The notes beneath the pieces were generated by a model, which searched no databases, was not told where the DNA came from, and worked only from the letters and a program-made list of their open reading frames with translations. Both the position numbers and the translations under genes were made by a program. A stretch of 64,000 bases of DNA from Campylobacter concisus (lineage in GTDB: Bacteria; Campylobacterota; Campylobacteria; Campylobacterales; Campylobacteraceae), in contig NZ_CP060707.1 of assembly GCF_003048675.2 (NCBI RefSeq), forward strand, positions 1,302,001-1,366,000, written 5' to 3'. Positions 46,621 to 55,120 of the stretch are shown here, in pieces; the first letter of the stretch is position 1, and each line of letters starts with the position of its first letter.

Positions 46621-47568
46621 ATGATAAAAAATAATAAAAAATTATTTAATATTGCAATAATTTTACTCTTAGCAATAGCAAATTTACACGCAGTAAATAC
46701 TCCAAGGCTATCTAAATTTGACAAACGCATCACGTATGCAACATACAATGCCGATGACGTTGTCTTAGTTAAGTGCAAAGAGGGTTTTGTGAGTATTATA
46801 GAATTTGAAAAAGATGAACGCATCGTAAATATAGCAACTGGGTTTAGCGATGGTTGGGAAGTAATGGATAAAGATAACTATCTATTTATTAAACCAAAGA
46901 GTTACACCATAAAATCCGAAGAACAAAATATGACCAATGAAAGTGGTGAGCAAATAGAATTTTATGGTAGTTCGGTTATTCAACCAAATGCAGCTGATTG
47001 GAAGACAAATCTAATCATCACAACAAATAAAGATAAAGTTTATACATTTGATTTGGAGCTAGGAGAGATTAACAAGATTAATTACAAACTAACTTTTAAT
47101 TATGCAACCCCTAAAGAAAAGATAGAAAAAGAGAAAGCCGAAAAAGAACTCGCCGAAAAAGCAGCAAAAGAAAAGGCACTATATAAAAAAGAGATCGATA
47201 GAAATACAATACCTAGAAATTGGAACTTTGTAATGCATGTAAATAAAGATAGTGAAACTATAACACCTGATTATGCATATGACGATGGTGTCTTTACATA
47301 TCTTGGTTTTAGCTCAACTAAAACTATACCAAGTGTCTTTCTCTTTGATGATGCTAATAAAGAAAGCATCCTCAATACTCATATCAAAAAAGACGGCAAA
47401 TATGACGTAGTTGTGATCCACAAGACAGCTAAAAAAATTTTACTAAGAAGTGGCAATAAGTTAGTCGGAATCATAAATAATGGCTATGGTCAAAATCCAC
47501 TTGATAAAACCTACAGCACTAATAAAGACAATATTCAAAGAGAGATTATAGACAATGAGCAAAAATAG
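46621..47568 (+). CDS. virB9: VirB9-like T4SS core complex protein
   Basis: The 315-aa protein has a signal peptide (LFNIAIILLLAIANLHA) and the VirB9 pattern: SKFDKRITYATYNADDVVLVKCKEGFVSIIEFEKDE near the N-terminus, FSDGWEVMDKDNYLFIKPK, and the beta-rich C-terminus beginning NRNTIPRNWNF-like DRNTIPRNWNFVMHV and VVVIHKTAKKILLRSGNKLVGIINNGYG. It forms the outer ring of the core complex with VirB7 and VirB10. It overlaps virB10 by 14 bp. Confidence 0.93.
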   Translation: MIKNNKKLFNIAIILLLAIANLHAVNTPRLSKFDKRITYATYNADDVVLVKCKEGFVSIIEFEKDERIVNIATGFSDGWEVMDKDNYLFIKPKSYTIKSEEQNMTNESGEQIEFYGSSVIQPNAADWKTNLIITTNKDKVYTFDLELGEINKINYKLTFNYATPKEKIEKEKAEKELAEKAAKEKALYKKEIDRNTIPRNWNFVMHVNKDSETITPDYAYDDGVFTYLGFSSTKTIPSVFLFDDANKESILNTHIKKDGKYDVVVIHKTAKKILLRSGNKLVGIINNGYGQNPLDKTYSTNKDNIQREIIDNEQK

Positions 47569-48700
47569 AAGTAATGAAAATATGAATAATCAAGAGTCTC
47601 AAGTTGAAAGAATTGAATATGAGCATCCAGAAGTCGAAAATGAGCCAAGCAAAAAATTAATGGTTATTGCGGTCATGGTTTTATGTCTGGTTGTTTTTGT
47701 TATGGTTGGTCTTAGTTTTTTAGGGAAAAATAGAGAGGCAAATGATGCTGTAAAATCACAAGTTCAACAAATAGGAACTGAAGTAAAGAATAAAAATTTT
47801 GAGTTGCCTCAGCAAGAAGTGTCTCAAAAGAATTTTCAAGAGTTTCAAGCTGCTTCAGCACCACAACAAACGCCTGTGCAAGTAGCGAGCAAGCCAGACC
47901 CTTTATCAAATACTACGGTAGTTCAAAAAACTATTTTTAAGCCTAAAGTTTTTAAAACTGGTAGTAGTTTGGCGATTGCAACAAGTAGTTCAAGCAAAAA
48001 AGATATATATGTTGCCGACCAAAACATATCTTGGGCAGAACAAGCCAAACGTTTTGAAGAAGACCAGGATTATGAAGGCAATACATACACTCCAAAAATT
48101 GCCGTAAAAGACAAATTTAACCCTAGTCTCTTGCTTCAAAAAGGCACATATATTGGTTGTTCGCTCGACACTAGACTTGTGTCTCAAATTAAAGGCGGAA
48201 TATCTTGCACAACTAGCGAAGACGTATATAGCAAAGATGGCGTAACTCTCTTAATTGAAAAGGGAAGCAAAATCTTTGGCAGCTTCAGAAGCGGAGAGAT
48301 GAATGATGGAATGAATAGAATTTTTGTTATTTGGAGCGAGATCAGAACACCAAACAATATTAACATTCCAGTTCAAAGTGGTGCTAGTGATGAATTAGGC
48401 GGTAGCGGTCTACAAGGATACGTTGATCATCAATGGCTAAAAAGATTTGGTGCTAGCATATTGCTTTCAATGGTAGATGATGTTTTTAATTATGCTGCAA
48501 ATGGTAAACGTGACAATAGCTATGACTATAGCGAAAACACTAGAGACTCTACACAACAAATGGCAAATACTGCACTTGAGGAATTTATAAAAATAAAACC
48601 GGTCCTTTATAGAAATCAAGGAGATATAGTTGGTGTTTACGTCAATCGTGATATAGACTTTAGTAAGGTGTATAAGCTTACAATAGGTAGAAGAAAATGA
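47555..48700 (+). CDS. virB10: VirB10-like T4SS core complex protein
   Basis: The 381-aa protein has one membrane segment (KLMVIAVMVLCLVVFVMVGLSFLG), a Gln-rich linker and the conserved C-terminal domain: PSLLLQKGTYIGCSLDTRLVSQIKGGISC, a Cys pair (GCS...GGISC), LLIEKGSKIFGSFRSGEMN, RIFVIWSEIRTPNN and the antenna/pore region ending KPVLYRNQGDIVGVYVNRDIDF. It spans both membranes in the assembled channel. It overlaps virB9 and virB11. Confidence 0.95.
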   Translation: MSKNRSNENMNNQESQVERIEYEHPEVENEPSKKLMVIAVMVLCLVVFVMVGLSFLGKNREANDAVKSQVQQIGTEVKNKNFELPQQEVSQKNFQEFQAASAPQQTPVQVASKPDPLSNTTVVQKTIFKPKVFKTGSSLAIATSSSSKKDIYVADQNISWAEQAKRFEEDQDYEGNTYTPKIAVKDKFNPSLLLQKGTYIGCSLDTRLVSQIKGGISCTTSEDVYSKDGVTLLIEKGSKIFGSFRSGEMNDGMNRIFVIWSEIRTPNNINIPVQSGASDELGGSGLQGYVDHQWLKRFGASILLSMVDDVFNYAANGKRDNSYDYSENTRDSTQQMANTALEEFIKIKPVLYRNQGDIVGVYVNRDIDFSKVYKLTIGRRK

Positions 48701-49698
48701 GCACTGTGGGATTAGACAAATCTGCTATGCTGGATGGCTATGTCAAAAAGTATTTTGGCAAGTATCTAGATGATGAAAGCATAAATGAAATAGCTTACAA
48801 CGGCGGAAATCTAATTTGGACTGAAGATATAATCGGTAATTGGTCTAGTCACGAAAGTGAATTAAACTTTAATGCTGCCCTATCTTTTGCTAATGCATGT
48901 GCCGCTTATAAAAACGATAAGATAGAAAGACAAAAACCTATTTTATCATGCATTCTTTCAACTGGAGAGAGAGTGCAAATAGTTATACCAAATGCTACAA
49001 AAGAAAATCATATATCAATCACCATTAGAAAACCTAGCAAGGTTCGTTATACGATAGATGACTACATTAATAATGGTTCAATAGATGCAAATATGGCAAA
49101 TGAACTAAAAATAGCTATCGAAAATGGCAAGAATATTATTATTTGTGGTGAAACTGGTAGCGGAAAAACTACTTTTATGAAAACGCTTATCGATTTTATA
49201 CCATTAGATGAAAGAATTATTACTATAGAAGATGTTGAGGAAATTAAATTTTGGGATCATAAAAATTTTGTTCAACTCTTTTATCCAAGTGAGGCAAAAA
49301 GCGATAGTCTAGTAAATGCCACAACTCTCTTAAAGAGCTGCTTGAGAATGAAACCCAGCAGAATTCTACTAGCAGAAGTTAGGGGTGGTGAAACATATGA
49401 TTTTTTAAATGTGATTTCAAGTGGTCATAATGGCAGTATGACAAGTTGTCATGCTGGTAGTGTTAAGTCAGCCATAGATCGTCTTGTAATGATGAGCATG
49501 CAAAATACTCAAGCCCAAGTTCTAGGTAAAGATATGTTGCTTGATATTGTTTCAAATACAATTGACTACATCGTAGTTTTTAAGCGTCTTGGCAAGAAAC
49601 GTCAAGTTACAGAATACTTGGCTAATGGCGAATATTTCATAAGAAATAATGAAGGTAATGCTTTTGTTGAGTCTAGCTTAAGGAACGCTAAGCAATGA
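48697..49698 (+). CDS. virB11: VirB11-like hexameric T4SS ATPase
   Basis: The 333-aa traffic ATPase has Walker A IICGETGSGKTTFMKTL near residue 150, an Asp box (IITIEDVEEIKF), Walker B RMKPSRILLAEVRGGETYDFLN and a His box SGHNGSMTSCHAGS. It switches the T4SS between pilus building and substrate transfer. It overlaps virB10 and virD4 by 4 bp each. Confidence 0.96.
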   Translation: MSTVGLDKSAMLDGYVKKYFGKYLDDESINEIAYNGGNLIWTEDIIGNWSSHESELNFNAALSFANACAAYKNDKIERQKPILSCILSTGERVQIVIPNATKENHISITIRKPSKVRYTIDDYINNGSIDANMANELKIAIENGKNIIICGETGSGKTTFMKTLIDFIPLDERIITIEDVEEIKFWDHKNFVQLFYPSEAKSDSLVNATTLLKSCLRMKPSRILLAEVRGGETYDFLNVISSGHNGSMTSCHAGSVKSAIDRLVMMSMQNTQAQVLGKDMLLDIVSNTIDYIVVFKRLGKKRQVTEYLANGEYFIRNNEGNAFVESSLRNAKQ

Positions 49699-51848
49699 AA
49701 AAAATGCAGATTGGTTTTTTAATTGCAATTGCCTTAATTATAGGCTATTTCTTGGCTAGTGTATTATTTTTTGGACTAAATCACAGTTTTAAAAAGCTTC
49801 CAGAAATATGGTATTTAGGGCTTACTTTTGATATGCTGATAAACGGCTGGTCAAAAGCATATTTGGCTTACTTTATTGCAAATTTAATAAGTTTCACTCT
49901 AGCTTTTTTACTACCATTTTTACCAAAGAAACAAAGCCTACACGGAGATGCAAGATTTGCAAATGCCAATGATGTAAAGAAAATGGATCTTTATGGAGAT
50001 GGAATAATCATTGGTAAATTTCAAAACCGCCTCTTAAGATTTGGCGGTCAGCAGTTCGTATCGCTTGGCGCTCCAACACGTAGCGGAAAAGGCGTTGGTA
50101 TTGTTATTCCAAATTTACTTGACTGGAAAGAGAGTGCAGTTGTTCAAGATATTAAACAAGAGTGCTTTGACTTTACTAGCGGATATAGAGAAAAAATACT
50201 AGGGCAAAAAGTATATTTATTTGATCCGTTCAATAAACGCACTCATAGATATAATCCACTAGCTTATATTGATATGGCAAGCGATAATGCAGATGGACAG
50301 CTAACTGATTTTGCAAATATTTTATATCCTATGACAGGCGATAGCACCACGCAGTTTTTTAACCAACTAGCTCAAAACTTATTTATAGGAATTTGTTATA
50401 TCGTTCATGATCTTTTAAATTCAAAAGGTGGCATTTCGCTCCTAAAAGCACTAAATATGGAGATAGATTTTACACTATATGGTATTTTGCAAATGAGCGA
50501 AGGTTTTAAAGGTGAAGTTGATATAGACGGCAATAGAAAAATTATGTTCAAAGCATTTGACGATACATATAATGTTTTATCTGAACTTGGGCTAATTGGT
50601 AAAAAAGCTCAAATGCGTTGCCAAAGCTATTTCAAGATTGATAGCGATAACACAAAAAGTGGCGTTATGTCAAGCTTCAATGCTCCTTTGATGATGTTTA
50701 GAAATGACAATATGAGGCTTGCTACTTCAGCAAATGATTTTGATTTTAGAGATCTTCGTAAAGAAAAAATGACTATTTATGTAGGTATTACTCCGGATCA
50801 ATTGGCAAATGCGAAGCTAATTTTAAACATATTTTGGCAGCAATTAATCTTGGTAAATACAAAAGAGTTACCGCAAGCTAATCCCGATTTAAAATATAAA
50901 GTGCTTTTAGTAATGGATGAATTTACTGCACCAGGCTTTTTAGGAATATATTTAAAGTCAATTAGCTTTATAGCTGGATATTGGCTAAGAAGCCTAATGA
51001 TCTATCAATCAAACTCACAACTTGAAGCAAATCAACCTGATGGATATGGTAGAGAAGGCGCTAAAACACTGCTTACAAACCATGCTTGTCAAATTTTTTA
51101 TACACCAAGAGAACAAGAGGATGCTAAAAAGATTAGCGAAATTTTAGGAACAAAAACCATTAAAAATAGGAGTAGAAATCTGGGACAAGGCGGTGGAGGA
51201 AGTGAAAGTGACACAAGTAGAGCCTTAATGCTTGCGCAAGAATTACGAGAAATGCCTTTTGAAAACGAGCTAATTACGATTGATAATGGCAAGCCTATTA
51301 TGGCAAAAAAGGCATTTTACTACTCAGATCGCTACTTTATGAACAAATTCAAAGAAGTAAGTCCAAGCCTTAGAGCGATCGATGGAGATAAATATAAGAT
51401 AAAAGTGAAAGAAAATGGAAAGATACCAAATCGCAATCAATTAGAGAAAGCTATTCAAAATGGTGAGACAAACATAGAAGTCCCTATTCAAAACATAGCA
51501 AATATAAAAGCATACTTTAAAGAGCTTTATAATGATGAAAGTTCTAGATATAAAAATTTACCTGAAATAGTTCATGAAATAGATGAGACTCAAGAAGAAT
51601 ATGAAAAAAAACTTAGACTTCAAAGGGATAAAGATGAAGCAATAAAAGAAGAGACTCAAAAGCTTTACGAGCAACAAATAGTCGAACAATCGAGTAATGC
51701 AAATAAAAGTGTAGAAAATATCGATACTGATCCGGCAGCAGAAGAAACAATCAACGATAGCGATAGCATAGAAGAATTAATGGCTCAAAATGCTAGTTGC
51801 CCAAATTTTGATGAATTAGACGATGAAAGACAAGACTATAGTGAGTAG
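49695..51848 (+). CDS. virD4: VirD4-like type IV coupling protein
   Basis: The 717-aa protein recruits DNA-relaxase complexes to the T4SS. Two membrane helices (FLIAIALIIGYFLASVLFF and AYFIANLISFTLAFLLPFL) precede the motor with Walker A GAPTRSGKGVGIVIPNLL near residue 125 and Walker B YKVLLVMDEFTAPG near 403. A 100-residue acidic C-terminal tail (VENIDTDPAAEETINDSDS) is typical for substrate selection. Presence of VirD4 argues that the system moves DNA rather than only effectors. Confidence 0.95.
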   Translation: MKKMQIGFLIAIALIIGYFLASVLFFGLNHSFKKLPEIWYLGLTFDMLINGWSKAYLAYFIANLISFTLAFLLPFLPKKQSLHGDARFANANDVKKMDLYGDGIIIGKFQNRLLRFGGQQFVSLGAPTRSGKGVGIVIPNLLDWKESAVVQDIKQECFDFTSGYREKILGQKVYLFDPFNKRTHRYNPLAYIDMASDNADGQLTDFANILYPMTGDSTTQFFNQLAQNLFIGICYIVHDLLNSKGGISLLKALNMEIDFTLYGILQMSEGFKGEVDIDGNRKIMFKAFDDTYNVLSELGLIGKKAQMRCQSYFKIDSDNTKSGVMSSFNAPLMMFRNDNMRLATSANDFDFRDLRKEKMTIYVGITPDQLANAKLILNIFWQQLILVNTKELPQANPDLKYKVLLVMDEFTAPGFLGIYLKSISFIAGYWLRSLMIYQSNSQLEANQPDGYGREGAKTLLTNHACQIFYTPREQEDAKKISEILGTKTIKNRSRNLGQGGGGSESDTSRALMLAQELREMPFENELITIDNGKPIMAKKAFYYSDRYFMNKFKEVSPSLRAIDGDKYKIKVKENGKIPNRNQLEKAIQNGETNIEVPIQNIANIKAYFKELYNDESSRYKNLPEIVHEIDETQEEYEKKLRLQRDKDEAIKEETQKLYEQQIVEQSSNANKSVENIDTDPAAEETINDSDSIEELMAQNASCPNFDELDDERQDYSE

Positions 51849-51851
51849 ATA

Positions 51852-52073
51852 ATGAAAGATACAAGCTTTTATGAAAAATATATAACACCAGCACAACTGG
51901 AAGAGATGTTTGGCATTAGTAGAGGACTTCAAAATAAGTTACGAATGCAAAAGAACTATACGGATGAGAATAGACAAAAACATTTACCTTTGCCATTTTT
52001 AAAAATTGGCAACCGTATTTTATACAACATTGATAGCATCAAACAATGGCTAGAAGACATAGAACAAAAGTAA
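51852..52073 (+). CDS. Small helix-turn-helix protein (excisionase-like)
   Basis: The 73-aa protein has ITPAQLEEMFGISRGLQNKLR, a helix-turn-helix start, and PFLKIGNRILYNIDSIKQWLE, the classical wing and last helix of MerR-like/excisionase proteins of the HTH_17 type. It starts 3 bp after virD4. It could be the recombination directionality factor for the integrase or an operon regulator; the sequence does not separate these. Confidence 0.8.
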   Translation: MKDTSFYEKYITPAQLEEMFGISRGLQNKLRMQKNYTDENRQKHLPLPFLKIGNRILYNIDSIKQWLEDIEQK

Positions 52074-52089
52074 TTTCTAAGGAGACAAA

Positions 52090-52560
52090 ATGATTAAATT
52101 TACGAGTTTAGCAAGTATAGCGGCTATATCCTTTTTATTTTTTGGATGTTCAAGCATACCAAAGCCAATAGAACTTGATAGTAGTAGCCAAATCACTATC
52201 AACCAAGAACTAATTAGGCAAGAAAGGCACAATATTCCGTTAGACCCATTCTTAAAACAAAACAACTGGACATATAACTTAATGTTTGAAAAAAGTGGCG
52301 ATGAGTATATACCAAATAATATGATTGTTAAAACATTCTATGTAGCACACAATGCTGATAAGATCATAGTTATTGGAAATAAAAAGATAGCCCAAGACTA
52401 CAAAGATTACTTGGCAAGCAATGGTTGTAAGAATATTGCTATTCATCCAGTAGATAGTATTGGACAATCTAAAAAACGCGTAAATATCTTATTTTTTGGA
52501 ATGAAAGGAAAAAACGATGAAGATTATATCAAAAGCTTTACTAACTTGTTTGATTTTTAA
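52090..52560 (+). CDS. T4SS-associated lipoprotein, Cag12-like
   Basis: The 156-aa protein has a lipoprotein signal (SLASIAAISFLFFGC, lipobox FFGC) and a C-terminal domain with FYVAHNADKIIVIGNKKIAQDYKDYL and KKRVNILFFG. The overall look matches the Cag12-type lipoproteins found with campylobacterial T4SS; I hold this at moderate certainty. It could replace or support the disrupted VirB7-like protein at the outer membrane. The next gene begins inside its last codons (44-bp overlap). Confidence 0.75.
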   Translation: MIKFTSLASIAAISFLFFGCSSIPKPIELDSSSQITINQELIRQERHNIPLDPFLKQNNWTYNLMFEKSGDEYIPNNMIVKTFYVAHNADKIIVIGNKKIAQDYKDYLASNGCKNIAIHPVDSIGQSKKRVNILFFGMKGKNDEDYIKSFTNLFDF

Positions 52561-53221
52561 TAGTGCCGTATATGGGGCTGACGAGCTTACTGGGGATACA
52601 AAACTAGCATGCGAAGCTATTTTGTGCCTATCAAGTAGCGAAAGACCAAGTGAGTGTTCGGCAAGTTTAAGTAAATACTTTTCAATAAGAGCAAAAAAGG
52701 CACATGAAACGGCAAAAAAGAGGAAAAATTTCTTAAAGCTTTGTCCAACCGATACTGCTATAAAAACAGACCAAGATTACGCAAGTTTGATTGATACTAT
52801 ATCAGAGATAGGTGGGGGATGTGATGCTAGCGATCTTAACAAGAATTTGGACAAACGTCGTGTCTGGGATAGTGAGAAAGGACTATATCAAACTCAAATT
52901 AGAATAAGCCCAAACATGCCTGAATATTGTAAAAGACTTGCTCGTCATAATTATACAAATATTAAGGACTTGAAATATACTTGCGACACCAAGTTTTATG
53001 ACGAGAGTATATGGAAAAGAGGATATGAGCTACAAACTATAAGTCAAGCTCAATACAACGCTTTAAGTAGCGATAAAAAAGAAATTCAACCAAATCCAGA
53101 ATTTTCGAAATGTGGCGACATAAATAAAAGTTACCATTGGCGACAGAGTTGTCGTCAACATATATCTCAATACCTATTCTTTGAGAAGAAGTATTTTAGT
53201 AAAACATGCTGGGCAGACTGA
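52517..53221 (+). CDS. TrbM/KikA-like conjugation protein
   Basis: The 234-aa protein has a signal peptide (LLTCLIFNSAVYGADE) and the TrbM signature LTGDTKLACEAILCLSSSERPSECSASLSKYF, with paired cysteines, then KRKNFLKLCP. TrbM family proteins support mating-pair formation from the periplasm. Several further Cys residues near the C-terminus suggest more disulphides. Overlaps its neighbours by 44 bp and 1 bp. Confidence 0.85.
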   Translation: MKIISKALLTCLIFNSAVYGADELTGDTKLACEAILCLSSSERPSECSASLSKYFSIRAKKAHETAKKRKNFLKLCPTDTAIKTDQDYASLIDTISEIGGGCDASDLNKNLDKRRVWDSEKGLYQTQIRISPNMPEYCKRLARHNYTNIKDLKYTCDTKFYDESIWKRGYELQTISQAQYNALSSDKKEIQPNPEFSKCGDINKSYHWRQSCRQHISQYLFFEKKYFSKTCWAD

Positions 53222-54192
53222 TGGAAAATGAAAATCTATTTGATAGCACTGGCTCATCTGAAGTTGCACCAATAAGAAAACTCGAAAGCAAAGATGAAAT
53301 CATAGCTAGGCTTCAAAAAGAGGCAGAAAATGCCAAAAACGAGCTAGATGATGTAGAGCAAGGCAAAAAAGAATTGCAAGAAAGACTTGAAAGACTAGTT
53401 TATGAGCGTAATACAACAGCTGATATTTTAAAGAATGAAGTGGCAGAGCTAAATTCTAAATTTGAAAAAGCTGGATTGAAAATAAGCGAAAAAGGCGTTG
53501 TCTCTGTCTTGGATTATTCCAACTACCAAAAAAGAGTTGACATGAGTTTCAACATGTTTAATAGTGAGCTAAATTTGGTTCAACAAGCCTTTGAAAGATT
53601 TGCAACAGAAAATAATGCAGATTACAGTAGATACGTTAAAATGGTTCAATCGCTTATGGATGAGAGTGCAAAGCTTAAACAACTCTTTGAATACCTAAAT
53701 GAATTTATGCTAAATCCTCCTAGTAAAGAATTTATGGCTCTCATGAATAATACACTTGCTATTAGGAAAATAGCTCAAGACTATAAAGAATTTGAAAGCA
53801 TCGCAGACATCACTAAAGTCAAGGTAACCATGCAAGATCAAGAAAATGCTTTTAACGAGATGACTATGCAGTTTAATAATTTTGCTGCAAATCAAAACAA
53901 ATTCTTTGAAGAAGAGCTAAATAAAATTGAGGTTTTTAAGGACAAGATAAACATAAGGCTAAATGATACTGGAGATGAATATAAAAGATTTAGTGAGAAT
54001 ATGATCGCTAATTTAAACAATCAGTTAAAAGTTTTTGAGGTAAATCTAGCTGAGTATAAAGAAATTAGAGAAAATGAAACAAAAATACTAAAAAATTTAA
54101 AAAAAGGAGGATACACACTAACAGGATTACTTTTTATGATGTGCTTGGCACTTGGTGGAATTATCGGTTACGCTATTTTCTTAATCAAATAG
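53221..54192 (+). CDS. Coiled-coil protein with C-terminal membrane anchor
   Basis: The start is taken at 53221 (TGATG overlap with the TrbM-like gene); a frame start 15 bases earlier is less likely. The 323-aa protein is almost entirely helical with strong heptads at residues 25-85 (LQKEAENAKNELDDVEQG, KELQERLERLVYERN) and again around 215-290, and ends with one hydrophobic helix (YTLTGLLFMMCLALGGIIGYAIFLI). I recognise no family. It resembles tail-anchored mobilisation-associated proteins such as MobC/MbeB types, but nothing decisive is visible. Confidence 0.78.
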   Translation: MENENLFDSTGSSEVAPIRKLESKDEIIARLQKEAENAKNELDDVEQGKKELQERLERLVYERNTTADILKNEVAELNSKFEKAGLKISEKGVVSVLDYSNYQKRVDMSFNMFNSELNLVQQAFERFATENNADYSRYVKMVQSLMDESAKLKQLFEYLNEFMLNPPSKEFMALMNNTLAIRKIAQDYKEFESIADITKVKVTMQDQENAFNEMTMQFNNFAANQNKFFEEELNKIEVFKDKINIRLNDTGDEYKRFSENMIANLNNQLKVFEVNLAEYKEIRENETKILKNLKKGGYTLTGLLFMMCLALGGIIGYAIFLIK

Positions 54193-54226
54193 CGTTATAA
54201 AAATTTTAAATTAAAAGGATAAAACA

Positions 54227-54973
54227 ATGGCAGATTTTGACAGAACAGAAAACGGCAACGAAAAGAACCTTGCAACAATTTTCATAAGCAAAACTGAATT
54301 ACCAGAACAAAACAAAACATTAATTGGCTTTGGCATGGAGCGTCCATACGAAAAAGATGGAAAAGAAATAGAACTTGGTGCAGTAAAAGCATTTTATGCT
54401 ATAGAAAATGCTAGAAATTTTCTCAATGGTGTTGATTGTCGCAATCACCCAGTAAAAATAGAGTGCGGCTTACAAAACGAAAAGCACACTTTCTATACGG
54501 CATCTACTTGGATACACAATGGCATAAACGATAAGACTGGTCAAGCTTATAGTCTTCATAAAATGGCAATCACAATTCGCCCAGAGATTAAAAACGAAGC
54601 TGGCGAAATAGTTCAACAGCAAGAGAGAATTTTTGCTACAAAAAATAGAAATGGCGTAAAAGGTTACTCTTTTGACGTTACAAATGATAGTGCCCTCGAG
54701 AAAGAATTTTTAAGCAATATTTCCAAAGGCTTTAACTTGGGTCTGGTCGCTGAAAAAAATGAGACATTGGCTAAAAATCCAAAACTTATGGAAATCGTTA
54801 ATAAAATTCCAGACAGATCAGCCGTAACAATGAATTATGACTTTGTTAAGCAACAAGGCATAGTCGTATTGCCAGAAACCATGAAAGCAGTCACAAAATC
54901 GGTAAGCAAAGGTGCTGAAATTTTAAATGGCGAATTAAAGCAAGAGCAAAAAAGTCAAGGTTTTGATAGATAG
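54227..54973 (+). CDS. Unknown conserved-looking ICE protein
   Basis: The 248-aa soluble protein has no recognised domain. It is beta-rich in the first half (LATIFISKTELPEQNKTLIGFGMERPYE, IECGLQNEKHTFYTASTW) and helical near the end (KAVTKSVSKGAEILNGEL). A good AAAGGA site precedes the ATG. It is followed by a symmetric hairpin and a 150-bp gap, so it is probably the last gene of the virB transcript or separate. Confidence 0.78.
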   Translation: MADFDRTENGNEKNLATIFISKTELPEQNKTLIGFGMERPYEKDGKEIELGAVKAFYAIENARNFLNGVDCRNHPVKIECGLQNEKHTFYTASTWIHNGINDKTGQAYSLHKMAITIRPEIKNEAGEIVQQQERIFATKNRNGVKGYSFDVTNDSALEKEFLSNISKGFNLGLVAEKNETLAKNPKLMEIVNKIPDRSAVTMNYDFVKQQGIVVLPETMKAVTKSVSKGAEILNGELKQEQKSQGFDR

Positions 54974-55000
54974 TCTCACTTCAACTTTTTTGCTGTATTT

Positions 55001-55027
55001 AGGGCTAAAACTACTACTTTTAGCCCT
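55001..55027. terminator. Symmetric hairpin after the 248-aa ICE gene
   Basis: A perfect 10-bp stem (agggctaaaa / ttttagccct) with a 7-nt loop lies 27 bases past the stop. Only an A-rich run follows on this strand, so termination would be weak. Confidence 0.55.
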
Positions 55028-55120
55028 TCAAAAAATTATAATAAAAAATAATTTTTAAAAATGTATAAAAAAATATAAAAACAATTTAAAAACAATTTAA
55101 AATTAATGAAGGATACAAAA

